From Blastomonas sp. AAP53 (GTDB lineage Bacteria > Pseudomonadota > Alphaproteobacteria > Sphingomonadales > Sphingomonadaceae): a stretch of DNA of 64,000 nt. Within the stretch, counting starts at the first letter, position 1. Each line of letters begins with the position of its first letter. The stretch is from positions 248,001 through 312,000 of the forward strand of contig NZ_ANFZ01000009.1 in the NCBI RefSeq assembly GCF_000331245.1. The letters are read 5' to 3'. The notes under the pieces are model-generated. The model saw nothing but the letters and a program-made list of their open reading frames with translations. It had not been told where the DNA came from and ran no database searches. The translations under genes were made by a program, and so were the position numbers. Positions 31,796 through 43,259 of this stretch are shown piece by piece.

Positions 31796-32920
31796 ATGTC
31801 TGATCCGAATCCCGATATCCTGCCTGCAGGTCTGTCCGATCTGCTGCCCCCGCGCGCCGAACAGGCCGCCTGGCTGACCCGCAATGCCATGCAGGTGTTC
31901 GCCGGGCATGGCTATGACCGGGTGTCTCCGCCATTGGTCGAATATGAGCGCTCGCTCGCGCTGCGCATGCAGGGAACAGGGCGGCAGCACCTGTTCCGGA
32001 TGGTGGATCCATCATCGATGCGGACGCTGGCCATCCGGTCCGACATTACCGTGCAAGTGGGGCGCGTCGCCACGACCCTGATGGCATCTGCGCCGCGCCC
32101 GCTGCGATTGAGCTATGCCGGACAGGTGCTGCGCATCTCCTCCGATCAGCTCACTCCAGAGCGCGAGCGACTGCAGATCGGTGCCGAGCTTATCGGTCAC
32201 GACAACGTGGCCGCGGCACAGGAAGTGGTGCGGATTGCGATCGAGGCGCTGGCGCAGGCCGGCGCAACCGGCATTACCGTCGACCTGACATTGCCCGATC
32301 TGGTCGATACGCTTGCCGCGACCGCCTTTCCACTTTCTGCCGAACACATCGACGCGGTTCGGCGCGAGCTCGACATGAAGGATGCAGGCGGGCTGACTGC
32401 GCTGGGCGCGGATGCGTATCTGCCGTTGCTTTACGCCATGGGGCCATTTGACGACGCAATCGACGCACTCGCTGCTATCGACGCAGGCGGTGTTCTGGCC
32501 AGCCGGATCAAGGCCTTGCGCGAAATTGTTGCAGGATTGCCGGCAGATGTCGCGGTGACGCTCGATCCGACGGAACGGCATGGCTTTGAGTATCAAAGCT
32601 GGTTCGGCTTTTCGCTCTATGCCGAAGGATGCGCCGGTGCGTTGGGGCGGGGCGGCACCTATGCCATCCCGAACGGCAAGGGCGGGCAGGAAGTGGCGAC
32701 CGGCTTTTCGCTCTACCCCGACGCGCTGCTCGATCTGGGCGGGACTGGCGAAGGGCAGGGAGTGGCCAAGCTGTTCCTGCCATTGGACCATGATCGCGAA
32801 GTCGCAGCGCGGTTACGTGCCATCGGCTGGCGCACATTGGCTGCCATCACATCGGACGACGATGCGACAGACCTGGGGTGCACGCACACATTGGTGGGGC
32901 AGGATGCCGTGCCGCTGTGA
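31796..32920 (+). CDS. hisZ: ATP phosphoribosyltransferase regulatory subunit
   Basis: A 374-residue HisZ, a histidyl-tRNA-synthetase-like protein that lacks aminoacylation and assembles with the short HisG to catalyse the first step of histidine synthesis. The class II core is visible as PAGLSDLLPPRAEQAAWLTR, GYDRVSPPLVEYERSL, RMVDPSSMRTLAIRSDITVQ (motif 2-like) and a C-terminal GRGGTYAIP region in place of the HisRS histidine-binding motif. The C-terminal anticodon-binding domain is absent, separating it from HisS. HisG is not in the window. It sits upstream of purA across a leftward esterase gene. Confidence 0.9.
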   Translation: MSDPNPDILPAGLSDLLPPRAEQAAWLTRNAMQVFAGHGYDRVSPPLVEYERSLALRMQGTGRQHLFRMVDPSSMRTLAIRSDITVQVGRVATTLMASAPRPLRLSYAGQVLRISSDQLTPERERLQIGAELIGHDNVAAAQEVVRIAIEALAQAGATGITVDLTLPDLVDTLAATAFPLSAEHIDAVRRELDMKDAGGLTALGADAYLPLLYAMGPFDDAIDALAAIDAGGVLASRIKALREIVAGLPADVAVTLDPTERHGFEYQSWFGFSLYAEGCAGALGRGGTYAIPNGKGGQEVATGFSLYPDALLDLGGTGEGQGVAKLFLPLDHDREVAARLRAIGWRTLAAITSDDDATDLGCTHTLVGQDAVPL

Positions 32921-32934
32921 CGGCCAGGGTCTGA

Positions 32935-33954
32935 TCAGCCTCCCGCCAGAAACGCTTGCACCAGGCTGGTCTGGCGGTTGCCGGTCTGGCCGAGTTCGCG
33001 GTTGATCGTCATGTGCGACACATCCTCGACTGCCTCCAGTTGCACCTGTGCGCCCGACGTCTGCAGCGCGGCGGCCAGTGTGGCAGACTGTTCTCTCGAA
33101 TCCGCGCGCCGCGCCACATGCAGGATGAGCCAACGTGGCGCATTGGGCGCGGCAGCATGCTGGGTCGGCGAAAGCCGGGCCTGACGGGCAGGGTCGGTGC
33201 CGAACGCGGGTTCATAGATCTTGCGAGTCAGCACATTGGCCTGCTGCATCTGGCTGGCGACATCATAGCCGGCACCATCGAGCAGGATCACGCCCGCCAG
33301 ACGGGTCAGGTCGGCGCCCAGATAGGCGGGATCGGTGGAAACCAGAGCTGCCAGATGCGCCCCTGCGCTATGCCCCATCACGATGACCCGGTCAGGGTCG
33401 ATGCCCAGCGCACTGGCCTCGTGTGAAAGCCTCGCGATCGCTGCTGCGACATCGGCCGCCTGCTGCTCCACCGGAGCGTCAGGCAGCAGACGATAGCCCA
33501 CTGAGGCAAAGCCCCATCCTTGCGCGTTGAAGAAGTCCGGCTTTTGCTGGACCATCTCCTTGCTGCCGTTCCGCCAGCCTCCGCCGTGGACATAGACCAG
33601 CAGCGGGTGGCCTTTGGCAGGGCGTGCGGTGGCGGGTGTGAACAGGTCGATCTTCTGGATCGGATCGCTGCCGTAGCTGATGCGTCTTGCTGGCCGCGCG
33701 GTTGTGGCGCGGGCTTCATCCTCGCGCATGCGCTGACCGATGGCCTGTACCATCTGCGCCTTGCATGGCGGGGAGAGTTCCTCGTGCCGTTCCTTCAGGC
33801 AGCTGCGGATTTCGCTGCGGTTCATGCCGCACAGCTGAACGACTTCTCGCCGACATTCGCGCGACAGCGCGCGGTCACGCCCGCCTGCCTGTTGCGCCGC
33901 GACCGATGTCGCCAGAACGCCGGTCAGGATGATGATAAGACCCTTTGCTCGCAT
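32935..33954 (-). CDS. Secreted alpha/beta hydrolase (esterase/BD-FAE like) with Cys-rich N-terminus
   Basis: A 339-residue exported hydrolase. The start at 33954 gives MRAKGLIIILTGVLATSVAA, a signal peptide, and has GGAGGGA six bases upstream; longer forms lack these. Residues 30-70 form a Cys-rich segment (CRREVVQLCG, SCLKERHEEL, PPCKAQM) like the cysteine-rich repeats of some exported proteins. The hydrolase domain has the oxyanion HGGGWRNGS and nucleophile elbow GHSAGAHLA, with the histidine in EDVSHMTI. Substrate unknown; short acyl or carbohydrate esters are typical. Confidence 0.85.
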   Translation of the reverse strand: MRAKGLIIILTGVLATSVAAQQAGGRDRALSRECRREVVQLCGMNRSEIRSCLKERHEELSPPCKAQMVQAIGQRMREDEARATTARPARRISYGSDPIQKIDLFTPATARPAKGHPLLVYVHGGGWRNGSKEMVQQKPDFFNAQGWGFASVGYRLLPDAPVEQQAADVAAAIARLSHEASALGIDPDRVIVMGHSAGAHLAALVSTDPAYLGADLTRLAGVILLDGAGYDVASQMQQANVLTRKIYEPAFGTDPARQARLSPTQHAAAPNAPRWLILHVARRADSREQSATLAAALQTSGAQVQLEAVEDVSHMTINRELGQTGNRQTSLVQAFLAGG

Positions 33955-34146
33955 GCGCCTGTCCCTCCAGCACTTGGCGTGATGCAGGATGCCGATTTCC
34001 AGGGTGCGACGTCCATCCCCGAAGTGCACTAATTTGTATCACAGTTTCGCGGTACGGGCTGGACGTCGCCGCTTGCCGTCACTAGGACGGCCCGGCTTTG
34101 CGCGCGGCCATTCTGCGCGCTTTCCATCGAACGAAGGTGTTGTTTC

Positions 34147-35436
<1,290 letters not shown>

Positions 35437-35461
35437 GGGCTGCGGAACAAGGGGGATTTCG

Positions 35462-36364
35462 ATGTCCGAAGACGGGCCAATGCCATTTGGGGACTGGCCC
35501 GCGCCGCGTGTCAGCACGTTGAAAATCGCTGCGCAGACCCTTGAAATTGCAGGCCTAATCGAAGCGGCAGGATGGCCGGTCGCAGCGGACGGTGACGACA
35601 GGCTGACTCAAGCCAATATCATCGCCCTGGACTGGCGTGCGGATGTTCCTTCGGATGCAGGTCTTGCGCACCTGCCGTTGGATTGCGGTCTGCTGGTGCT
35701 GGTCAGCCTGGATACCATCGACAGCGCCGATGCGGTCCTGCAGGGATATTGCGCGCGCTGCGTTTTCGATGCGACACCTGGCCCTGTCGCCGTTGAACTT
35801 GCCGAACTTGCAGCACTGGTGACCGGTCGCACTGCCTCGGATCCCCATAGTGGAGAACGAGCCCGGTTGCAGGCGATGGCAGCCGAGCTGGCCCGCCTGG
35901 CCGAACAGCTGGGATCGTTGTCGTCGGATATCATGACCGGCAATCCTGATGACACACTGGCCGAGCAGACGCTCGCTTATCGTGCCGAGGCGGCTCTGGA
36001 TCGCACGCCTGCGACACCGCCAGACCCTCAGCGCATTCGCCATCTGATCAGCATGCGGCGGTTGCGCGACCGGTTCTTCAATGCTGACCTGTTTGCCGAT
36101 CCTGCGTGGGACATATTGCTCGACCTGTCGGCGTCGCGGCTGGAGGGGCGGTCGGTGTCTGTGTCGAGCCTGTGCATCGCCGCCTCGGTGCCGCCGACAA
36201 CCGCCTTGCGCTGGATTCGCATGATGACCGATCAGAACCTGCTGGTTCGCCGAGCAGATGCGGCTGATGCGCGCCGCATGTTCGTCGACATTTCCGATGC
36301 CGCCTTCGATCAGGTGGCAGGCTGGTTTGCAATGGCAGATGCTCGCGGCGGATTGGGCGTTTGA
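35462..36364 (+). CDS. MarR-like winged-helix protein
   Basis: A 300-residue protein starting at ATG 35462, 25 bases after purA. The N-terminal half (about 1-130) looks like a receiver-type or TIM-like alpha/beta domain (LPLDCGLLVLVSLDTIDSAD). A middle helix LQAMAAELARLAEQLGSL links to a C-terminal winged helix with SLCIAASVPPTTALRWIRMM as the recognition helix region and DQNLLVRRADAADARRMFVD as the wing. Probably a DNA-binding regulator; its targets are unknown. Related proteins occur next to purA/hrcA in other sphingomonads. Confidence 0.7.
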   Translation: MSEDGPMPFGDWPAPRVSTLKIAAQTLEIAGLIEAAGWPVAADGDDRLTQANIIALDWRADVPSDAGLAHLPLDCGLLVLVSLDTIDSADAVLQGYCARCVFDATPGPVAVELAELAALVTGRTASDPHSGERARLQAMAAELARLAEQLGSLSSDIMTGNPDDTLAEQTLAYRAEAALDRTPATPPDPQRIRHLISMRRLRDRFFNADLFADPAWDILLDLSASRLEGRSVSVSSLCIAASVPPTTALRWIRMMTDQNLLVRRADAADARRMFVDISDAAFDQVAGWFAMADARGGLGV

Positions 36365-36384
36365 CCGCTGCCACCCACGATGAC

Positions 36385-36413
36385 TTGGCAGACCGCATGG
36401 TTCTGCCTAACTT
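36385..36413 (+). promoter_or_regulatory. Candidate promoter of a leaderless hrcA mRNA
   Basis: TTGGCA (36385-36390) and TAACTT (36408-36413) are 17 bases apart, placing the start within a base or two of the hrcA ATG at 36420. A sigma32-like reading (CTTG, 18 bases, CCTAACT) overlaps. No ribosome-binding site precedes hrcA, which fits leaderless translation. Confidence 0.45.
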
Positions 36414-36419
36414 GCAGTC

Positions 36420-37460
36420 ATGACCAGTCCGTTCACCGAACTGAACGACCGCGCCCGCGATGTCTTTCGCATCGTCGTGGAAAGCTATCTCGATACCGGC
36501 CTTCCAGTGGGCTCGCGCACCATTTCCAAATCCACGGTCGTCAACCTGTCTCCAGCCTCGATCCGCAATGTCATGCAGGATCTGGAGGAGCTGGGCTTGC
36601 TCGCCGCGCCGCACACAAGCGCGGGCCGCATGCCGACCGAACAGGGCCTGCGGCTGTTTGTCGACGGCATGATGCAGGTGGCAGAGCCCTCACAGGAAGA
36701 GCGCGCCGCGATCGAAAAGCAGCTGGAGGGTTCAGGGCCGATCGAGGCTGCGCTGGCCGCCACCACCCAGGCCTTGTCGGGGCTTTCGGCATGCGCAGGA
36801 ATTGTCATGGTCCCGCAGCGCGAGCCCGTCCTGCGTCAGATGAACTTCGTGCGCCTGTCTGATACCCAGGTTCTGGCTGTGCTGGTCGGCAACGACAGCA
36901 GCATCGAGAACCGCGTGCTGCAGATCGACCGGCGGGTCACCGAATCGATGCTGGTGCAGGCCGGCAATTTCATCACCGCGCGTTTATCCGGACGCAGCCT
37001 TTCCCAGGCCTTGGCCACGCTGGAGGCGGAGATCAGCACGGAGCGTGCCGCGCTCGACATGGCGAGTTCCGATCTCGTGCGGCGGGGGCTGGCTTTGTGG
37101 TCGCGCGACGGGTCAAATCGCCCCGTGCTCATCGTGCGCGGCCAGGCAAATCTGCTCGACAACGATGCCGTTGCCGATCTGGAACGGGTGCGCCGCCTGC
37201 TCGACGAACTTGAAGCCATGCAGGACATTGCCCATCTTCTCGACAGCGCACGCGAAGCAGCTTCGGCCCGGATCTTCATCGGGGCGGAAAACAAATTGTT
37301 TTCGCTTTCCGGGTCATCCGTGATAGCGGCGCCCTATCGTGACGGCGAAGGCCGTGTTGTTGGCGTGGTCGGGGTCATTGGCCCAACCCGCCTCAATTAT
37401 GCGCGTATTGTACCGATGGTGGACTTTACCGCGCAGAGCCTGACCCGATTGTTGAAATGA
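36420..37460 (+). CDS. hrcA: Heat-inducible transcription repressor HrcA
   Basis: A 346-residue HrcA, repressor of groESL/dnaK-type operons through CIRCE elements. The N-terminal winged helix includes VVESYLDTGLPVGSRTISKS and LSPASIRNVMQDLEELGLL, followed by PHTSAGRMPTEQGLRLFVDG. The dimerisation and GAF-like domains run to FTAQSLTRLLK. The ATG at 36420 has no ribosome-binding site. The TGA overlaps the grpE ATG, so the two are one unit. No CIRCE was found in this window, so the target is likely groESL elsewhere. Confidence 0.96.
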   Translation: MTSPFTELNDRARDVFRIVVESYLDTGLPVGSRTISKSTVVNLSPASIRNVMQDLEELGLLAAPHTSAGRMPTEQGLRLFVDGMMQVAEPSQEERAAIEKQLEGSGPIEAALAATTQALSGLSACAGIVMVPQREPVLRQMNFVRLSDTQVLAVLVGNDSSIENRVLQIDRRVTESMLVQAGNFITARLSGRSLSQALATLEAEISTERAALDMASSDLVRRGLALWSRDGSNRPVLIVRGQANLLDNDAVADLERVRRLLDELEAMQDIAHLLDSAREAASARIFIGAENKLFSLSGSSVIAAPYRDGEGRVVGVVGVIGPTRLNYARIVPMVDFTAQSLTRLLK

Positions 37461-38083
37461 GCAGGAACACCGTGATCCACGACGAAACCGAAACCCAAAA
37501 GACCGCCACCACCGAGACTGAAGCGGGACAGCCGCTCGATGCGGAAGCTGCCGCTGAACTGGAGGGCGTGCCTGACAGCTTGACGCAGCAGGGCGATGGC
37601 CAGACCGAACTGGAAGAGCGCATTGCCACGCTGGAGGCACAGCTTGCTGATGCGAAGCAGGACGTGCTGTACGCGCGCGCCGATACGCAGAACGTGCGTC
37701 GCCGCCTGGAAAAGGATGCGCAGGACGCGCGCGCCTATGCCGCGACCGGTTTTGCCCGCGACATCCTGTCGGTATCGGACAACCTGTCGCGCGCGCTGCA
37801 GCTGATCCCCGAGGATCTGCGTGAAGACGAAAAGTGGAAGGGCCTGGTCGTCGGGTTGGAAGCCACCGGGCGCGAGCTTGACAACGTCTTTTCCAAGCAC
37901 AGCATTTCGCGGATTGCCGCGATCGGTCTGCCGCTTGATCCCAACCAGCACCAGGCGATGATCGAAATTCCGAGCGCAGACGCGGAGCCCGGCACCGTGG
38001 TGCAGGAACTGCAGGCAGGTTACATGATCAAGGATCGTCTGCTGCGCCCGGCGCTGGTCGCGGTGGCCAAGAAGCCCGACTAA
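37457..38083 (+). CDS. grpE: Nucleotide exchange factor GrpE
   Basis: A 208-residue cochaperone that releases ADP from DnaK. The N-terminal 50 residues are acidic and disordered, residues 50-105 form the coiled coil (ELEERIATLEAQLADAKQDV) and the C-terminal beta domain carries GLPLDPNQHQAMIEIPSADA and VVQELQAGYMIKDRLLRPAL. ATG 37457 overlaps the hrcA stop. Convergent with the HExxH protein gene, whose stop codon overlaps the end of grpE. Confidence 0.96.
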   Translation: MSRNTVIHDETETQKTATTETEAGQPLDAEAAAELEGVPDSLTQQGDGQTELEERIATLEAQLADAKQDVLYARADTQNVRRRLEKDAQDARAYAATGFARDILSVSDNLSRALQLIPEDLREDEKWKGLVVGLEATGRELDNVFSKHSISRIAAIGLPLDPNQHQAMIEIPSADAEPGTVVQELQAGYMIKDRLLRPALVAVAKKPD

Positions 38084-38547
38084 ACCGGGAAGGGCAGGAT
38101 CTGCCGATAGGTGGCAAGCGGCGGTGCTCCTGGCACCCCGCTGCCCTGGCGGATCATGAAGGCATGGCGGACCAGTTCCGCCTGCTGCTCCAGCCCGTAT
38201 TTGGCAAACCGTTGCCCGGGCTTGATGGCATAATCATAGCGGCAGAACGGGTGGCGCTTCAGCGGCAGGAAAATGCCGTGCTGATACTGCCAGACATGCA
38301 CCATCTCGTGGATGAACAGCCCCTGGCGGGACACGCTGGCGCAGCTGAAATCGTCGCAATAGGCGGTACCGCCGGGGTGAAAGTGGATATGCCCCATCGG
38401 AGCCATGATGGTGCGCCGGGGTTGAAAGAAAATCCATTTCTTCAGCCGGATGCGCACCTTGTCATAGGCAATCGTATCGCCAAACACCGACCGCGCAAGA
38501 TCGATCTCCTGCGCGGTCAGCGGCCTGTCGATAACGGGTCGGCCCAT
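38080..38547 (-). CDS. Putative metal-binding HExxH protein (often labelled vgr-related)
   Basis: A 155-residue cytoplasmic or surface-neutral protein without signal peptide. HEMVHVWQYQH places a zincin-like HExxH at residues 80-84, with a nearby HIHFHPGG and a conserved pair of cysteines (CDDFSC) that could bind metal. The remaining sequence (IDRPLTAQEIDLARSVFGD) matches proteins annotated vgr-related in sphingomonads; there is no VgrG similarity visible. Protease activity is possible but unproven. The ATG overlaps the stop of the upstream PCuAC gene, so both are probably cotranscribed. Confidence 0.7.
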   Translation of the reverse strand: MGRPVIDRPLTAQEIDLARSVFGDTIAYDKVRIRLKKWIFFQPRRTIMAPMGHIHFHPGGTAYCDDFSCASVSRQGLFIHEMVHVWQYQHGIFLPLKRHPFCRYDYAIKPGQRFAKYGLEQQAELVRHAFMIRQGSGVPGAPPLATYRQILPFPV

Positions 38548-38999
38548 TAATGCGCCATACCGTCTTCGGGCTTCATCGCGTCGATCCTGGCATCGACTGC
38601 GATCTTTTCGCCGTTGCCGAAGGCAAAGACGAACTCCGCCTTGCCGGCCTTCTTGGCGGCTTCATCGATGCCCCAGATCATCACATGCTTGCCGCCCGGT
38701 GCGAACTCGACCGTACCGCGCTTGGGCACCTCGACCGCGCTGATCGGCCGCATCATCGACATGCCGTTTTCCTCGACCGTCTCGTGCATCTCGAGCCGCA
38801 GGATCCAGGGCGAGGTGATCGACCGCAGATCGGTGTCTTCCGGGCCTCCGCGCACGGTGAAATACAGCACCGATGGGTTATCGGCGACCGGGGAGAGCTT
38901 CACATAGGCTTTTTCCACCAGCAACTGGGCGGGCGGCTGGCAAGCGGAAAGCAGCGCGAGCGCAAGCCCTGCGACCACCATATAGACTGTACGCAGCAT
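38547..38999 (-). CDS. Copper chaperone PCu(A)C lipoprotein
   Basis: A 150-residue exported copper-binding protein. Starting at ATG 38999, the signal peptide [20 protein letters not shown] ends in a lipobox with Cys20, so it should be anchored as a lipoprotein. The copper motif is present as [13 protein letters not shown] and later GGKHVMIWG, matching H-x(10)-M and HxM of the PCuAC family, which hands Cu(I) to cytochrome oxidase. GGAGGA lies 10 bases upstream. The neighbouring HExxH gene follows directly. Divergent from dnaK. Confidence 0.85.
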   Translation of the reverse strand: MLRTVYMVVAGLALALLSACQPPAQLLVEKAYVKLSPVADNPSVLYFTVRGGPEDTDLRSITSPWILRLEMHETVEENGMSMMRPISAVEVPKRGTVEFAPGGKHVMIWGIDEAAKKAGKAEFVFAFGNGEKIAVDARIDAMKPEDGMAH

Positions 39000-39073
39000 C
39001 GGGATTTCATCCTCCTCACCATGTGCCGAAATCGGCCAGATCGGCCCTGTGCACCATGTAGATACTGGGATGC

Positions 39074-39101
39074 CTTGTGCCAAGCGAAAGCAACCCTATA
39101 T
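39074..39101 (+). promoter_or_regulatory. Sigma32 (RpoH)-type promoter of dnaK
   Basis: CTTG at 39074-39077 and CCTATAT at 39095-39101 separated by 17 bases match the alphaproteobacterial heat-shock consensus (CTTG, 16-18 bases, CCYATAT-like). The start would be near 39108, giving a leader of about 88 bases before the dnaK ATG. Confidence 0.65.
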
Positions 39102-39195
39102 CCGCCATCGGGGACGGAATTGCCGGATGCTTGGGGGCATGACGGCGGTTCGTATTCTTTCATCTGCATATCGAAAGTTACGTGGGAAAAGCATT

Positions 39196-41097
<1,902 letters not shown>

Positions 41098-41122
41098 TTG
41101 CCGGATTGATGACCGACGGTTT

Positions 41123-41186
41123 GACCGGGCGGGATTGCGGGGCAGGGGTGGTCAAGGCCATCCCCGCTACGCCGTCCCGCCCGGTC
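41123..41186 (+). other. Perfect 12-bp inverted repeat between dnaK and dnaJ
   Basis: GACCGGGCGGGA (41123-41134) and TCCCGCCCGGTC (41175-41186) form a perfect 12-bp stem; inside it, GGGGTGG and CCATCCCC can extend a second helix. There is no T-run, so it is likely an mRNA processing or partial-attenuation structure that lowers dnaJ relative to dnaK rather than a full terminator. Confidence 0.6.
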
Positions 41187-41208
41187 GCTGCATGATGAAT
41201 CGCGACCC

Positions 41209-42351
41209 ATGACCATGACCATAGCCCAAGATTATTATGAGCGGCTGGGCGTGTCCCGCACTGCGGACGACGCCACGCTCAAGTCCGCGTATCGCAAGCT
41301 TGCGATGCAGTGGCACCCCGACCGCAACCCCGGTGACGCCGATGCCGAAGCGCGCTTCAAGGCGATCAGCCAGGCCTATGATTGCCTGAAGGACCCGCAG
41401 AAGCGCGCAGCCTATGACCGTTACGGGCCGGAAGCCTATGAAAACGGCATGTCCGGTGGCGGCGGCGGGCGAGGTGGCGCTGAAGGCTTTTCCGACCTTG
41501 GCGACATTTTCGACACCATTTTTGGCGGTGGTTTTGGTGGCGCAGGCGGGCGTCGCGGCCCGGCGCGTGGCGCGGACCTGCGCTATGACATGGAAATCTC
41601 GCTCGAGGAGGCCTATCACGGTAAGGCCAGCGAGATCACGATCGATGTTGCGGCCACCTGCGAGACCTGTGACGGCAAGGGCGCAGAGCCGGGCACCAAG
41701 GTGCGCACCTGCAACCTGTGCGGTGGCAGCGGCAAGATGCGCGCGCAGCAGGGCTTTTTCGTCGTCGAGCGGACGTGCCCCAACTGCCATGGCAGCGGTC
41801 AGGTCATCGAGAGCCCATGCCACAGCTGCCGCGGTGAAGGCCGAGTCGACAAGCAGCAGACGCTGTCGGTCGATATCCCGCCGGGTGTCGACAACGGCAC
41901 GCGCATCCGCCTGACCGGCAAGGGCGAGGCGGGGCCCAAGGGCTCTCCGCCGGGCGATCTGTATATCTTCATCCACGTCTCGCGCCATCGCATCTTCGAG
42001 CGCGACGGCACCACTTTGGTGACCCGCTGCCCGATCAGCATCACCACCGCTGCTCTGGGCGGCGAGCTGGAAATCCCCGGGCTGGATGGCAAGCGGCACC
42101 GCATCAGCATTCCAGCCGGCATCCAGTCGGGCAAGCAGTTGCGTCAGCGCGGCGCGGGCATGCCCGTGCTGCAGGGCCGGGGTACAGGCGACATGGTCAT
42201 ACAGATCGATGTCGAAACGCCCACCAAGCTGTCGGCGCGGCAGAAGGAGCTGCTGCGCGAGTTTCAGGCGACTGAAACAGGCCAGGAAAGCCCGGAAAGC
42301 ACCGGCTTTTTCGCCAAGCTCAAGGAAATGTGGGACGGGATCGGCGAATAG
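41209..42351 (+). CDS. dnaJ: Chaperone DnaJ (Hsp40)
   Basis: A 380-residue type I DnaJ. The J-domain has YRKLAMQWHPDRNPGDADAE with the HPD motif near residue 37, followed by a Gly-rich linker (SGGGGGRGGAEGFSD, FGGGFGGAGGRRG). Four zinc repeats of CxxCxGxG are seen: CETCDGKG, CNLCGGSG, CPNCHGSG and CHSCRGEG. The substrate-binding domain and C-terminal dimerisation region follow. The stop lies in a small UUCG hairpin (42349-42366). Confidence 0.98.
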   Translation: MTMTIAQDYYERLGVSRTADDATLKSAYRKLAMQWHPDRNPGDADAEARFKAISQAYDCLKDPQKRAAYDRYGPEAYENGMSGGGGGRGGAEGFSDLGDIFDTIFGGGFGGAGGRRGPARGADLRYDMEISLEEAYHGKASEITIDVAATCETCDGKGAEPGTKVRTCNLCGGSGKMRAQQGFFVVERTCPNCHGSGQVIESPCHSCRGEGRVDKQQTLSVDIPPGVDNGTRIRLTGKGEAGPKGSPPGDLYIFIHVSRHRIFERDGTTLVTRCPISITTAALGGELEIPGLDGKRHRISIPAGIQSGKQLRQRGAGMPVLQGRGTGDMVIQIDVETPTKLSARQKELLREFQATETGQESPESTGFFAKLKEMWDGIGE

Positions 42352-42401
42352 CGCCTTCGGGCGTTAGCCGTCGCACTTAGCCACCGTACGGGGAGGCTGG
42401 C

Positions 42402-43250
42402 TCAGATATCCTGCGCCAGCCGGCCGTAGAGCTCGGGCCTGCGGTCGCGGAAAAAGCCCATGCCCGCGCGGTGGCGGCGTGCCTGCGCCAGATCGAGCGT
42501 CGCCACCAGCACCCCGGTTTCTTCCGCGCCATATTCCAGCACCAGGTCGCCCCATTCGTTGGTGATGAAGCTGTGGCCATAGAAGCTCTGGTTGCCCTCG
42601 CTGCCGATGCGGTTGCTGGCGATCACCGGCATGCAGTTCGACACCGCATGGCCCTGCATCGCGCGCCGCCACATGCGGCTGGTGTCGAGGTCGGCGTCAT
42701 AGGGCTCTGATCCGATCGCGGTCGGATAGAACAGCAGCTCGGCGCCCATCAGCGCCATCGCGCGGGCGGTTTCCGGATACCATTGGTCCCAGCAGATCCC
42801 CACGCCGATCCGCGTGCCAAACACGTCCCACACCTTGAACCCGGTATTGCCGGGGCGGAAATAGTATTTTTCCTCATAGCCCGGACCGTCCGGGATATGG
42901 CTCTTGCGATAGACGCCGATGATCTCGCCATCGGGGTTGATCATCGCCAGTGAATTATAATGGTGTGGCCCATCGCGCTCGAAGAAGCTGGTGGGAATGG
43001 CGACCTTGAGCTGCCGTGCCAGTTTCGCCATCGCGCGCACCGAGGGATGGTCTGCTGTGGGATAAGCGGTCGCAAACAGCGCCTCGTCCTCGACCTGACA
43101 GAAATATGGGCCCTCGAACAATTCGGGCGGCAGGATGATCTGCGCGCCCCTGTCGGCTGCGAACGCGACGAGGTCCGTCACCGCCTCGATATTCTCGGGC
43201 GTGGACGCGCCCAGGGGAAGCTGCAAGGCGGCGACGGTGATCTCGGTCAT
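42402..43250 (-). CDS. aguB: N-carbamoylputrescine amidase
   Basis: A 282-residue nitrilase-superfamily enzyme that hydrolyses N-carbamoylputrescine to putrescine, CO2 and ammonia. The Glu-Lys-Cys triad is present in LPPELFEGPYF, VYRKSHIPDGPGY and GVGICWDQWYPETARAM. The family signature VSNCMPVIASNRIG and NQSFYGHSFITNEWGD is intact. Last gene of a leftward cluster with aguA; the neighbouring methyltransferase ends 9 bases upstream. Confidence 0.94.
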   Translation of the reverse strand: MTEITVAALQLPLGASTPENIEAVTDLVAFAADRGAQIILPPELFEGPYFCQVEDEALFATAYPTADHPSVRAMAKLARQLKVAIPTSFFERDGPHHYNSLAMINPDGEIIGVYRKSHIPDGPGYEEKYYFRPGNTGFKVWDVFGTRIGVGICWDQWYPETARAMALMGAELLFYPTAIGSEPYDADLDTSRMWRRAMQGHAVSNCMPVIASNRIGSEGNQSFYGHSFITNEWGDLVLEYGAEETGVLVATLDLAQARRHRAGMGFFRDRRPELYGRLAQDI

Positions 43251-43259
43251 GGGTTGAAA

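Noticed and set aside
36365-36419. Search for CIRCE before hrcA
   Set aside because: No TTAGCACTC or GAGTGCTAA form was found; only promoter-like hexamers are present.
38080-38547. Reading the vgr-related protein as a type VI secretion VgrG
   Set aside because: 155 residues with an HExxH motif and no gp27/gp5-like sequence; no T6SS genes nearby.
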